Shown here: in pieces, positions 12,006 to 23,457 of the stretch
How positions within the stretch are numbered: position 1 is the stretch's first letter
How the letters are laid out: the number at the start of each line of letters is the position of its first letter
Source of the DNA: Cadophora sp. MPI-SDFR-AT-0126
Lineage: Eukaryota > Ascomycota > Leotiomycetes > Helotiales > Ploettnerulaceae
Length of the DNA stretch: 64,000 nucleotides
Reading direction: 5' to 3'
Assembly (NCBI GenBank): GCA_020747065.1
Contig: JAGMVK010000015.1
Coordinates: 62,001 to 126,000 of the forward strand
The notes under the pieces: generated by a model
The model's input: only the letters and a program-made list of their open reading frames with translations
Database searches by the model: none
What the model was told of the DNA's origin: nothing
Position numbers and translations under genes: made by a program

Positions 12006-14378
12006 ATGCCTGAACGATCCATGGCCACTCCTGACAGCAGCGAGGGCCAAGTTAGTCCCAGCTCCGAAGGGCCTAAGGATGCCAGCACGAACGCAAACAC
12101 AAGAAAGCGTAAGCGACTCAATCATGCTTGCAACCGATGTAGAGGAAAGAAAATCAGATGCGATGATAGACAACCAATCTGTACGAATTGCCTATCTGCC
12201 GGAGCAGAGTGTCTTACCACCGACCCCCGCCGACCTACAGTCCCTGCGCCGCGACATGAAGCACAGAAAATACCGGATGAGATCGCTTCAATCTCAGCAT
12301 ACCAACAATCCTCCAGCAGGTCTGTACCATTTCCCGATGCAACCCGCGGACCTCCCGCATCTGGCTTCTCGAATGGAGAATGGGGGAGCAGAACAAACCC
12401 TGCTACCAATGGATCTCAACGACTCAGGCCAGATTTATTTGCGCCAACTTCAGAGGTTGATCGCTCAAGACACGACCAGGAGGCTCGAGAGGCCACTCTA
12501 CGGCAAGCCATAAGTCACTTGCCAGCAATACCTCGGTTTTCAGCCAGAAGCAGTGTCTACATCTTGACACAATGGTTAGACCTTGCTCTTGCCAGGAACG
12601 ACCAACCGCGCCGATTTTCAGGTCTCTACAACGAGAGTCAGGACGTTTTCAAAAACGACTTCCGAGACAAGCACCAAGTTTCACTCACATCCATCTTCTC
12701 ACAATTCGTGGATCGCCAATCTCTCATGAACCGATTCTTATGCACAATCAACCTCGTATTTCCAGTGCTGGGACCTAACGACTCGCAGCTCAACTATGTT
12801 GGCGATTCTTGGATTGATGTTGTCACGGCTGATTCCGACAGCGAAATCAAAATGGCTTTGCAATGTCTCTTGCTCGCTGTTGCCAGCACCGGTAAATACG
12901 AAAACGCGAGCACTCTTTCAACCGAATGTCTATGTTATGTCATGGGAAACCTAGGCATGCTCTTGGCATCAGACTCCTTGGAATGTGTCCAGATACTTCT
13001 GCTCGCTGCAATAATACTCAGGGGACGTAATCAGGCTGCAATGGCATGGCATTTACATAGCCTTGCTGTGTCGATGGCCATGACAGTTGGCCTAAATCAG
13101 AATATCTCCCAGAGCCAGGCGACTCTTAATGCGACGAGTACATCGCAGCAATACTATCGAGTATGGCTATCCCTATTCATACTCGACAGAACTCTTGCGA
13201 TCGAACTCGAACGGCCTGTGCTGATTCGAGATTTTGATATCAATCTAAACCCTAGCGATACGGCGTTGGCAACCCATGATCTCGATAGCATCTCGTATGA
13301 GGATCAAAGGAGACTTCTAGCAGCAATTTTGAGTCTCGCACGATTGCAGGGTCAAGTGAATGAGAGACTTCTCATCTCACGTTCCAGGCAGGAGGCAGGC
13401 GGCTTGACTCTATCCGAAACAGTTGCCGAGAAGATGAGGATCATTGCCGAGCTGGATCAGCAACTCCTTTCGTGGACAGATGAACTGCCACAGGACTTAA
13501 GGTACTTTACTTTCCGGTTCGGGGGTAATAGTCTGTCTCCTGACATTGCTAGGCCGTCCGAACATTCTTTCTGCGAGCCTGAGATAGCACCTGCAGTGTC
13601 CTTCCTAGCCACTCAATTCTATCAAACGTATGTGACCATCGCTCTTTCAGATATATCTCCTCTTTCGGGCCCTAAATTCACAGCAGTTTGTTTCTGCTAC
13701 ATCGAAACTCCCTCATTCTGAACACGAAAGCACTCCACGCGACGGTTGATACCCACTTTGGGAACGCACCTTTTCGGATGAGACTCAAAAACGGACAAAA
13801 AATCTGTACGGCAGCAGCACGATCTATAGTGAAAATCTTGAATGACATCGACAAGACAGAAGCCTGTGTAGTGCTTGATTGCATCCATGCTCCGCTCGTT
13901 GCTATATGTGTCCTCGCAATTCAAACACTAAAAATGCCTTATGCCGAGATCGCTAGAGCGGATTTAGAAGTGAGTTTTTAACGATATTTCCCGAGTCCGT
14001 TGATGTTGACTCTTTCCATTTTAGTTGCAAGCGAACGCCATTCGTATGATCTCGAAGTCGTCCTCGAGTGGCTTCAACAGTACGAATCTTCATACATCAC
14101 TACAAGCGCTTCATCAAGCGGTATCCTCTCTGGTAAATTCAAGATCGACTGTTGCTCAAAGTGGCGTTGACATGTCGCATCCAAATCCTGCATCTAGGAT
14201 GATCAGATCTCAGTGTGGAAACGACATCACATCAGAAGGTACTCAATCATCTGAGCCTGCTAGCTGTGAACCAGACATACTTAGTGGGCTAGACATCGGT
14301 CTTTTTGGGGAGGGTCTGGATGCTAGCATGATTGACTGGGATCTTCTCGCGCTGAATTACAATTTCCAACCGATCTAG
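12006..14378 (+). CDS. Zn(II)2Cys6 transcription factor with fungal-specific TF domain
   Basis: Three exons (12006-13627, 13684-13969, 14025-14378) give 753 residues. The binuclear zinc cluster is at about residues 39-66, all six cysteines present (CNRCRGKKIRCDDRQPIC then TNC and AEC), preceded by a basic nuclear-targeting patch (RKRKR). The middle homology region at about residues 200-480 contains the family's RVWLSLFILDR helix and the ERPVLIRDFDINLNP element. The last exon ends in an acidic, hydrophobic tail (SMIDWDLLALNYNFQPI) that looks like an activation domain. Exon 1 reads through its donor (AAAC|GTATGT) into a short spurious tail, so an unspliced reading is truncated. It sits at the left side of a group of one dioxygenase, one hydrolase and three transporters and is the obvious candidate pathway regulator. 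Confidence 0.93.
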
Positions 14379-14576
14379 GATGGCTGAATGGAGTGGGGCC
14401 AGGGCCAATATGTGTTGACCAAGCAATTCAATGGTTCTCTTTAGTTTTCCGTCACGAACAAGTTTTGCATCCGGAAACTTCATTCTTTATCACCGGAATC
14501 TACACGCAAACATACCGGAGAAGTCCCGAATCGAAACACGATATCCACATCCCAATCTTCTGCTTTTACAGCGTTT

Positions 14577-15726
14577 TCAAACACTGGCCTTGATATATGG
14601 GATACCAGTGAGCTTGAAAGCCCTCTCACTCAACACTGGCCTCCCACTCTTCGGGACCTTGTGGTTCAGAGGATCCGGCTTTCCACCTCTATTAACCGGC
14701 ACACCGCCAACATGCACGGCATTTGGCCAGTGAGTTGTGCTCTCGCAATTCTCAAAGGCCGCCTTCTTGCGGATGAGATCTTCTTGTGTAGCATCTTCGA
14801 CAGGCATGAAGCAGGTGTAGGCACAGAAGCGGGGCTTCTGTGACGTTGGAGTGAGATTGAAGTGTGGTGTACGGGAATCCCAAACGATGAGATCGCCTGG
14901 CTCGGCGCAGACTTTCTCCCACTTGAGACCTTTGTTCTCGAGCCACTTCATACCCGATTCGGTGATGCCGTACCATTCATTTGTCCTGGCTAGAGTTAGA
15001 CCAACCTCAACACCCAACATCGAAACGCTCACCATGCCCAGATCTTATCCTTCTCGTCCTTGAAGTTCTCATGAAATTCCTCGCTCACTAAGTGTCCACC
15101 TTTGCAGACAATCAGACCACCATCGTCAGGGCCATTCGGAAGAAGGTTGACAAGTCCTTGGAGACATCTGAAGCCTGGCTTCTTAGGATCCTGATCCTGA
15201 TGTGGCCAGGGCTTGTTCGGCTTTAGGTCTGAGCGGCCTGAGAAAGAGAAGTTGATGCAATCAAAGGAGACAATCAAGTCCTCAGTATCGTACACCTTTT
15301 CGAAAGCGCCGACGACACCTGGCTCCGAGCGAATTGCCCAAGTGAACTTCTCGTGGGCGATGCCATATCCCAGACACATTCCCTTCTCGGTGATGACAGG
15401 CATGTGATCTTCGCGGAAAGTGGACGGGTCGTCTCGCTTGAATCCCAGTCCACTACGAGGGAGTCAGTGATACGTACTCAGGTGGGGATGTGAAGATATA
15501 CGAACAAGTTTTCGAGCCACTGGTACATTTCCTCGACGTAGCCATCAGCTCTGTCTCGAGGAATGGCTCCCTTCACGACGGCAAATCCATCGCGGAGTAA
15601 GTCGTCTCGAAAGTCCCCGTATGTAACGGCTAGACCCTTAGCAAAGACTCTACCTGCAGTCGAAATAGTAGCTGAAGGGACTGTCTCGTTGGTAGCTGTG
15701 CTGGACGTAGTAGTTGTCGTCGCCAT
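14577..15726 (-). CDS. Phytanoyl-CoA dioxygenase (PhyH) family Fe(II)/2-oxoglutarate oxygenase
   Basis: Three exons (15726-15506, 15452-15033, 14985-14577) give 349 residues. The iron-binding facial triad is visible: HxD in WPHQDQD at about residue 150 and the distal His in WDSRTPHFNL. A later Arg (QKPRFCAY) is placed to bind 2-oxoglutarate. Such enzymes hydroxylate or desaturate small molecules; fungal members act in natural-product or fatty-acid pathways. The start is taken at MATTTTTSS (15726); an upstream in-frame ATG at 15774 would add 16 residues. Intron 1 uses the uncommon donor GTTCGT (ENF|GLGFKRDD); intron 2 uses an acceptor 4 nt beyond a closer AG. Its upstream region carries three copies of the cluster motif. 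It runs in the same direction as the hydrolase upstream. Confidence 0.9.
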
Positions 15727-16530
15727 TGTAGCTTTTCTTATGACTTTGATTTGAACGAAGTGAATATTCACCAAGTGAAATGATGAGCGAAGCTTGTTAG
15801 TAGTCTCAGCAGCTTTATATAGCTAGTGCGGCCGTCAGTTCGCTGGGCGAAAGCAGATCCGATCTGTTTGTTGCCTCCTGGGCCCCATCACGGACAATGG
15901 AAATGGCCGAAGCCTCCACTCGGGGAACCCGTGAAGTAGAAGTAGCAATGTAACGAGTGGACTCATACCGCGGATCGATGCTCTGGCTGGAGTACGAAGG
16001 GAATGCCTTTGGTTCCAGTCGATGCTGGAAATCTGGACATATCTCTTGGCATGACTAGTGAGCCGAACCGACGTGGGGGGAGAGAGGGGAAGGGAGGCTA
16101 GCGAGCCGAACCGACACTAGCAAACCGAATCCCCGCATAGAATCGTAGCAGATGACTGAGGCAGAGTTTGGGGGAAAGTAATGTGACGGCTACTCATCAG
16201 TCCCTCTCTCTACAGGTCTTACTAGAGCCGGTACCAAGTCTAGACTTTGGAACTGATCCGAGTTCCGTTTGGAACCAGTCGCACTTCGTCCTTGAGGCTT
16301 TGTTGACACTGGATAGATCGTCATCGAAATGGTGGCTCGATAACTGAGCGCAGTTTTGGAATAATTTAGGTTTCACATTCATTAAGAAGAAATAACAGTC
16401 ACGTCTGACAGGGCCTGATCTCGATTGTTTATTATTATCTCATTGCCAAAATTCAAGAGCACATATGATTTTGGTTGGAGGGCACCAAAGTATGAAGCCG
16501 AAGGATTCGATTCGTATAGGTCTTGATTGT
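15727..16530. promoter_or_regulatory. Upstream region of the PhyH-type oxygenase with triplicated motif
   Basis: 804 bp between the oxygenase start and the end of the hydrolase gene. Three near-identical units lie at 16054-16072 (ACTAGTGAGCCGAACCGAC), 16097-16115 (GCTAGCGAGCCGAACCGAC) and 16116-16132 (ACTAGCAAACCGAATCC). The last two abut. The units are 330-410 bp upstream of the ATG. Two of them contain two CCG triplets' worth of sequence of the kind read by Zn2Cys6 proteins. No other gene is seen. Confidence 0.7.
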
Positions 16531-18372
16531 CTACACAAAAGGCAGAATCAAATGACTATCGTACTTCCCACCAAAATGCAACACATGCCTTCCCTTATTT
16601 AGAGTATTCCCACCATTTCCAAAATTGGCGATCCCTCCAAATCCCCCACCAATCTGCATTCTTAGACTCTCACCAGCGGCGTACTCCACGCCCATTCCCC
16701 AGATTCCAATCTCCAATCTGACCACTCGTCCTGGCGCAATTTTCTCTTCTGCATTATGAGGATGATATGGCCAATTAGGATGCATGGACTTCGACCAGTC
16801 TATCGCGCGATGTGATGCACGGAGCTGGCCTGTTGGACCTTTGTACAAGATCACCTCAGTTCGTTTGTCTTCTGGGATCTCGGATATGCTGGAGACGGGA
16901 AGCCCTTTCCAAGGGATGTTGAGATTCAACAGCTCCTCGCCTGTGACTGAAATCTTACGGAGTACGATGAAGATGTCGAGGTCATCGTGGGCGGCGCACG
17001 ACAAGTACAGTACCGCCTTAGGTATCCCAACAAGTTGTGTCGTTTCGGTGAAAATTTTGTTGAAAGAGACAAATTCTCCAGGGTCCTCGGAATTATAAGA
17101 TACCATTTCCGATTTGGGGGTCAGAGACTCTTGGAGCTGGCCACCAAAGGACAAGTACATCTTGCGGTACTCCGTGCGTGGAAGGGGGAAGTCGTCCTCG
17201 ATAACGTTTGCCAGTGGCGCCTCGGTTTCATAACGCAAAACAGCCATTCTGACTCTCGATGTCAGCTCCCAGTCGTTCTTGATTCCTTTCAAATAGCAAT
17301 CGAAGAATGACATCAGCTCATCCTTGGCCTGCTCAACGCCCCATATGTCGTACCATTCTTGATATGGATGCCACCGTAGCCACTTCTTCTCTGAAGCGAC
17401 TTCAAGCCACCCACGAATGGCACCCATGCCATGCATGGTATTCGTCCAGGTTCCAGTGATGTAGGTTGGAATGTTGATTCGCTTCATATCTGGTCTCTTG
17501 TCATTCCACCACTCGTTGGCCAGAGGATGCTCGTTGAACATGCCTTTGAAACTCTCGAGCCCATTGCGACCCTTCAACATGTACTTGATAATGAGATGAT
17601 CGAACAGCTCGCCACCATATATCCCCCCTCGTGCAAACTGCTCTCTGTAGAGGTCACCGCACCCTTCCCATGGGGCAATAGCTTTCAATGAAGGAGGGTG
17701 GAGTGCAGCAATGAACCACTGTACAATTGCCAGATGAGAATTGCCCGCCAGTCCAATATTGCCGTTGCACCATGGTTGTTTTGCAATCTCCTCAATAAAA
17801 TCATATCCGTCCTCCGCCTCTTGTGTTCCCATAATGACCATCGTACCCTCGGAGTCAAAAGCTCCTCGACTGTCGACATTGATGATTGCATATCCCCTAG
17901 GTATCCAGTCTGCCGGATCAGGAGCCTCGAACTTCTCCAAGCCACTCAGTGTGCCGGATGGAATACCCAGATTCCAGGGCGTCATAAGCTTTAGCGAATC
18001 GATGCCGTTGAACTTCTTCCCGAATGGACTCCAGCAGAGTAGAGCAGGAACCTTTTCCATGGTGGTTGGCCTGTAGATGTCCGCATATAGCTTGATTCCG
18101 TCTCTCATGCGTACAGCAACATCATGTTCGACCAGTATATCACAAGGCAAAGGCTTGGAATTGAACTTGTTCCAACCTTTGGGCAGAGTTTCGGTCCTTG
18201 GGTTGAGACCCTCATACCCATTTTCTCCGACTTTTGGCAGCGACAGTGGCTGGATTGGCGGTGGAATGTCGAACATCATCTTGAGTCGGGCTGGGATGTG
18301 TTTGTAGAGACTGAGCTTCTGCTTTGAGGCCGGTGGAGTGGAACGCAGGATAAAGACGACATCTCTGATCAC
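16531..18372 (-). CDS. CocE/NonD (X-Pro dipeptidyl-peptidase S15-like) family hydrolase
   Basis: A single uninterrupted frame of 613 residues. The alpha/beta-hydrolase part contains DVAVRMRDGIKLYADIYRP near residue 85, the VDSRGAFDSEG strand, and the nucleophile elbow GLAGNSHLAIVQW with serine in the family position (usual form GxSYxG). Further on are GTWTNTMHGMG and KKWLRWHPYQEWYDIW, typical of the fungal subgroup. A jelly-roll domain follows (CAAHDDLDIFIVLRKI to VRLEIGIWGMG). These enzymes cleave esters or amides; the substrate is unknown. Start alternatives are MIRDVV (18372, used) and MMFDIPPP about 31 residues in. No signal peptide. It is divergent from the MFS gene at 18887 across a 514-bp promoter with two copies of the cluster motif. 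Confidence 0.92.
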   Translation of the reverse strand: MIRDVVFILRSTPPASKQKLSLYKHIPARLKMMFDIPPPIQPLSLPKVGENGYEGLNPRTETLPKGWNKFNSKPLPCDILVEHDVAVRMRDGIKLYADIYRPTTMEKVPALLCWSPFGKKFNGIDSLKLMTPWNLGIPSGTLSGLEKFEAPDPADWIPRGYAIINVDSRGAFDSEGTMVIMGTQEAEDGYDFIEEIAKQPWCNGNIGLAGNSHLAIVQWFIAALHPPSLKAIAPWEGCGDLYREQFARGGIYGGELFDHLIIKYMLKGRNGLESFKGMFNEHPLANEWWNDKRPDMKRINIPTYITGTWTNTMHGMGAIRGWLEVASEKKWLRWHPYQEWYDIWGVEQAKDELMSFFDCYLKGIKNDWELTSRVRMAVLRYETEAPLANVIEDDFPLPRTEYRKMYLSFGGQLQESLTPKSEMVSYNSEDPGEFVSFNKIFTETTQLVGIPKAVLYLSCAAHDDLDIFIVLRKISVTGEELLNLNIPWKGLPVSSISEIPEDKRTEVILYKGPTGQLRASHRAIDWSKSMHPNWPYHPHNAEEKIAPGRVVRLEIGIWGMGVEYAAGESLRMQIGGGFGGIANFGNGGNTLNKGRHVLHFGGKYDSHLILPFV

Positions 18373-18886
18373 TTATCAGTATTCGATGGGGGCACTTGTA
18401 CGGGAACTTCAAGATGCCGAGAAGCTGTCCGCGGGACGCCATGACCAGCTTCGTGAAGCTTCACTGGGCCTCTCTTGTCATCCCCACAAGTCCTCCTCGG
18501 CTCACTAGTGTTGTTCGGCTCGCTAGACTCGGCGTCAAGGAACATCTTGGCTCCTTGTAGCACCCTCTTTCTCCCCAGTCCTGAAGTTCTTTTGATTGTC
18601 GACCATGCCCACCAATTGATCATGAGATCCACGCACACGAATCGCGGCGAAAATCAAAGTAGTGGACGAAGTCTGTTATTCTGGGGATCTCCCCGCCACC
18701 CCACATCCCACATTCCGTGCTGAAGGCCCGGGGAACCGTGAGTGCACCAAATCGACGTATATCGAAGCACAGATATAAACACCTCTACAATCCAGATGCT
18801 ATCTTCGAAAGTCCTTCCCACTGCATCTCTCAAGAGCCTCGTCCAACACTCTTACTCTGTAATTCTAATTTTTTCTGCCTTCCGCC
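18373..18886. promoter_or_regulatory. Bidirectional promoter of hydrolase and MFS transporter
   Basis: 514 bp between two start codons facing away from each other. Two minus-sense copies of the cluster motif lie at 18496-18509 (ACTAGTGAGCCGAG) and 18513-18527 (TCTAGCGAGCCGAAC), 3 bp apart. They are about 125-155 bp from the hydrolase ATG and 360-390 bp from the transporter ATG. The same core appears three times upstream of the PhyH gene. Confidence 0.75.
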
Positions 18887-20712
18887 ATGGAGAAGCCTAT
18901 TCCTGACCTCGAACATGTTGAGGACGAAATAAGCAAGACCGATTTCGCAGTCTCCTCAAAGGCAATGCCGGGCGATGTCGAGCTGTTCCATCATGATCAC
19001 ATCGTTCTCATCCCGACACCATCTCCCGATCCCAATGGTCAGTATCTGTTCATTCAAGCATATCAAACACTCTAACATCGCCAGATCCACTTAACCTTCC
19101 AGCATGGCGTAAATGGGCAATTCTCATTCTGGTAGCTGCGTATAGTTCCACCGCAGCTCTGATGTCGTCCGGTATGGGGGCCATTCTACCAGCTGTCCAA
19201 GCGGCATATCCAGGGCAGAAGGCTCGAGTCAACGATCTGCTGACATATCCGACGCTGTTCATGGGACTGGGAAACTTGATAAGCATGCCACTGGCGCTGA
19301 CGGTTGGACGTCGGCCAGTATTCCTAGCAACGATGGTTATCTTCATTGCTTCTGGGATCTGGTGCACATTCTCTCAGAGTCTGGGGAGTCATATTGCTGG
19401 GCGAGACATCATGTCGCTTGCTGCTGGTATGTTCTCTTCACTGAAAAGCCACCGGAGCCCTTGACAACACTCAGCGTGCTGATAATGTATATAGGCCAGA
19501 GCGAGGCTCTATCACCCATGATGGTACAAGAGATCTTCTTCCTCCATGAGCGGGGCCAAAAGCTCTCTTGGTTCATCTTCATACAGAATGTTTCCATCGG
19601 CGCCTTCTTCATCGCAACGCAATACCTCGTCGGCGCTCGAGGCTGGAGATGGTGGTACGGGGTCTTCGCAATCATCAATGGGGCAGTTCTCCTGCTGAGT
19701 ATTCTCCTGGTAACCGAGACCAAATACGATCGCCCGGTCGATGCCAGCAGTGGAGCTGTCCATCTAGACTTCAATGAGAGTGGACTCTTCGAGCCGGGTG
19801 CCGCGGACCACAAAGTATTCCGTGTGACGACCGTTGCCAACCATGTCTTGGAACCCGAGAAGTTTGGTGCTCGAACGTGGCGGAACGATGTGTCTCTTGT
19901 CAGATCGAAGCCGCAGTGGAATCAGATCCCGACATTCTACAAACACGTCCTCCAAGGTCTCTGCCTCCCATCGATTTTCTGGCTCCTTCTCCTCAATGGC
20001 GCATTTCTAGGTCTCTATATCTTCTGTGCAGGTACATTTGCGCCGGTTCTTCTTGCGCCGCCGTACGGTCTCGCTTTCGATAGTCTTGGTTTCGTTCAGG
20101 GAGCCCAAATCATCGTCTGTCTTGTGTTCCTTCCAACTCTCGGCTATGGAAGCGACCTGGTCATCAAGTACATGAGTAAACGCCATGGAGGCATATTCAA
20201 GCCCGAATACCGACTCATTCTACTTGTTTTCCCTGCCGCTGTTGGAGTCATCAGTGCTGTTATTTACGGCCAAGCTGCGCAGTATCCCGGAAAGTGGCAT
20301 TGGCCATCGATCGCTGTCTCGTATAGCGGTGAGTAGTTTCGGACCTCATGGTCATGAAAGAACTTCTTTGCTAACTCGAGATCTCCATCTAGCCGTGTTC
20401 TTCGGCTTCCTCGGCGCCAACATCGTCGGCATAACATACGCCATCGAGAGCTTTCCAGCTTCGCGATCGGCGTCTCTTCTCGTAGTCATCTGTGCCGGGC
20501 GAGGTCTCATCTCATTCGCACTGTCATATGCTACATTGCCCTCCATTGAGGCAGTAGGCTATGACGGCGCGATGAATATCGAGAGTAGCATTTGCGCTGC
20601 GTTGTCATTGATCGGTATCGGAATATACTTTGCTGGACCGGCGTTGCGGAGACTGGGACATCAGTGGTTCGGGATGGAATTCCCAGAAGGTGGTCATCCG
20701 AATGTTGTTTGA
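18887..20712 (+). CDS. MFS transporter (fungal general-substrate type)
   Basis: Four exons (18887-19037, 19085-19426, 19495-20328, 20393-20712) give 548 residues with about 12 hydrophobic segments. A roughly 65-residue acidic cytosolic N-terminus precedes TM1 (AWRKWAILILVAAYSS). The loop between TM2 and TM3 has a motif-A-like element (MPLALTVGRRPVFL), followed by ASGIWCTFSQSLGSHIAGRDI. A long central loop at about residues 240-310 separates the two six-helix halves. The family exports or imports small organic molecules by proton coupling; the substrate is unknown. The ATG at 18887 sits in a good context (CCGCCATGG). It shares a promoter and cis-motif with the CocE hydrolase, so co-expression with it is likely. 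No defects seen. Confidence 0.92.
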
Positions 20713-20965
20713 GGTGTCAGTTCGAGGAGGGTTGGTCTCAGTGCTCAGAATCTATTGATGATCATGAATTGGAGATTCCGAAGACAGGCTGTAGCGTCTT
20801 CCAGGTCGAAAGCCTTGTAAATTGTATCGTAATTGGTACCCAGGTCTCTATCGCTTTGTACAGAATCTATCAATATTAAACATCCCCCATCTCTGTGACG
20901 CTTTCTATGTTGCCTTCTATGATCTTACTTCCGTATCGAGCTCTATCCCGACTTGATTACTGCGT

Positions 20966-22788
20966 TCACACAACCTCTTCTCTTGGTACCAGACCATCTT
21001 GCTCTTCTTCACTCTCTGCAGACTTGCCAACGATCGCAGACCGCAAATTAACAAAGCACAAACCGAGCGCAACCAGCGAACACTGAAAAGCCAGCCAGAA
21101 ATACGGCAATCCAAGCCAGAGACCCTTCCAGCTCATCCCTACGGTGAAGAAAGCCGCCAGTGCGGGACCAGCATACATCGATCCGAGAGCTTCCACAATT
21201 CCAACCAGAACGTAAATCCTAGAAGTATGCTGCGGATCGATGTAAGCCGTTAGAAGCGACCTACACAGCGGCGCTTGCCCGTCCCCCAGGGTAGCGACGA
21301 TGATGCCTACGAAGACGATGGGCACAGTTGGACCGCCGATACAGAAGTACCCAAGGATCATGAGGACTGCCGAGCATTGCGCCAGCACGAGATCTTTCTT
21401 CGCAGCCGAATAGCGAAATCGTAAGTTTGGCGACAAAAGAAGTCTTGAGATTCCTGGTAGGATGACGACCAGGACTGCGACGCTGATGATGCCGCGGTAG
21501 GATAAGAGATACCCGGTCTTGGCAAGACTCCATTGAAATCGCTTGCTGAAGTACTGGATGAAGAAGGTACTCTTGCCGAAGAACAAGGACATCTGGACGA
21601 CAAATGAAAACAGAATTATGGTCAAAGATGGTGATTTGAGCATCGAAAATGATTCCGACAGTTGAGTGAGAGTATGCCAGAAGTGGGATATGACACTGCC
21701 CATCGCGGACGGGCTTTCCTGCAGCGTGTCGTCGTCCTCGTCATCGTCCTTATCTTTCTTGCGAAGCGTCTCGGGAATGAAGATGAATGTGCTGACCCCT
21801 ATTGGTACAAGTGCGATTGCGCTGAGGAGAGGGACCCATGGGGAGACGACTTCCATCATCATGGATGAGACGAGTGGGCCGATGAGGTTCCCAACGTAAC
21901 TTGCGAGTGCTAGAAGGAAGAATGCGGAAGCCCTGTTGAGCGTCAGTCGATGACCGACTCATTGCTGGGAAGAAAAGTACTTACCTATGGGCGCTCGATT
22001 CCACGTCCGCAGCGATGGAATAGAGGACTGCTAGGAGGACTTGGGTGCCACCTCCGATGATCTGGAATATCGAACAGAATATCACGAGGTGAACAGGGAG
22101 GAATCGCCAGAATCGGATGACCAGCATCGTTGAAACAAGATACAACGTGGTCCCTATCATTGATATCATATAGACCGGCTTGCGACCGATTCTGTATTCC
22201 TGTTAGTATTGCATTTCCGGCACCATGGTTGAAAAATTATTCCCAGGGCGCCGGCCCATGCATATCTCACGATACACATGCCCCAAAGTGGGCAGGCTAG
22301 TCTGTCGTCATTTGCGCCAAGAGCGAGAAAAAGAAATTTCAAAGACTCACTTGTCAGCGAGGATTCCGAATGGAAACGCAAATGTCATTCCTGGAGGAGC
22401 TGGTTAGCTGGAGCAAAATGTATGGGAGAACCAACATACCAACTACTGCTTCAACCGCAGTAGTGAGTCCATTGACGTAAGCGAGCTCAGACTGGATCGA
22501 GTCAATTTTACACAGCGACTCGTCGATGTCGCTGAGACCTTTGATATCGCCATAATATCGGTGACAGAAAATGTCCTCTAGCAACCGCGTTTGCGGTACG
22601 ACTGTGAGACCTCCGGCTGATGCTAGTATCAAGATATTGAGAGCGAGAAGTAGCACGATATTCCGAGGAGTCGTGACATGGAATCTTGATGTCGCTGCTG
22701 GTCGTTGAGGCTGTTGCGTCTCGGGCAACAACGGCGATGCCTCTGTCGGCGTTCGGGGATTGGCGGTCATGATGTCGCGTGTTGTCAA
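20966..22788 (-). CDS. MFS transporter (TetA-like fungal general-substrate type)
   Basis: Four exons join in phase: about 22788 to 22439 (MTTRDIMTANPRTPTEASPL to AVEAVVG), a short exon encoding MTFAFPFGILADK near 22350-22395, about 22193 to 21985 (IGRKPVYMISMIGTTLYLVS to SSAHR), and 21933-20966. The sequence GILADKIGRKPVY is the MFS motif A between TM2 and TM3, rebuilt only across the second intron, which supports the splicing. The central loop is strikingly acidic (KKDKDDDEDDDTLQ). The tail is LRSAIVGKSAESEEEQ. It converges with the MFS gene ending at 20712 and is head-to-head with the ABC gene at 23458. An inner ATG (MTANPRTP) would remove 6 residues. Confidence 0.9.
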
Positions 22789-23457
22789 TTCAAATCTTGG
22801 ATATCATTTCGTGATCTTGTCGCACAACCTTCTAATATAGTACATGATGGCAATGAGGTACGAAGGTGCAATCATTGGAAACCTTGGAAAGTTGGAACAA
22901 GTACACGTCGACACTTTCAGGCCACAACTTTTGAAACCCCGGGAGTTCGGGGCTCGGATAAGCTGACAGGTGCGTGCTGGCTCAGAGATAGCGAGTCGGA
23001 TCTCGGTCATCATGGAAGATCTTGCCCCTATTCTTCTTATCGCTGATATCAATGTAAATTCCTCGTTTCGAGAGCCAATGATTTCCTCTTACACATTCTT
23101 GCCCACGAATGTCTTGCGTCTTCCTGCCAAGAGGAGCATCAGGCAACTGATTAATTAATTCTCAATGAGGAAGGTGGTAAATGGTGAGACCCGTAAGCGA
23201 TTGAGTCGAGCCTCTTTGACCGCTAACTTACTGGTCAACATCACGAAACTGACGACGACAAGTTCTTGCATTCGTTGCTCAGCGACAGGCAGAATGATGA
23301 ACCGTCTTACGCACAATAGAGATGCGCTAGCCTTATAAGCATTTTGGAGTTGTCAGAGTGATGCTTGTGCTTGCTGACCTCAATAAAGTTCTCACGTAGG
23401 GCTGTCAGCAAAGAATCTACGCACACAAAATTTGGTCTCCATAGGTTCTCGACCATC
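22789..23457. promoter_or_regulatory. Divergent promoter region of MFS and ABC transporter genes
   Basis: 669 bp between two divergent transporter starts. It contains GATAGCGAGTCGGATC near 22986-23001, a weak relative (two mismatches) of the CTAGCGAGCCGA motif. It is recorded as a possible degenerate copy only. No other gene. Confidence 0.35.
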
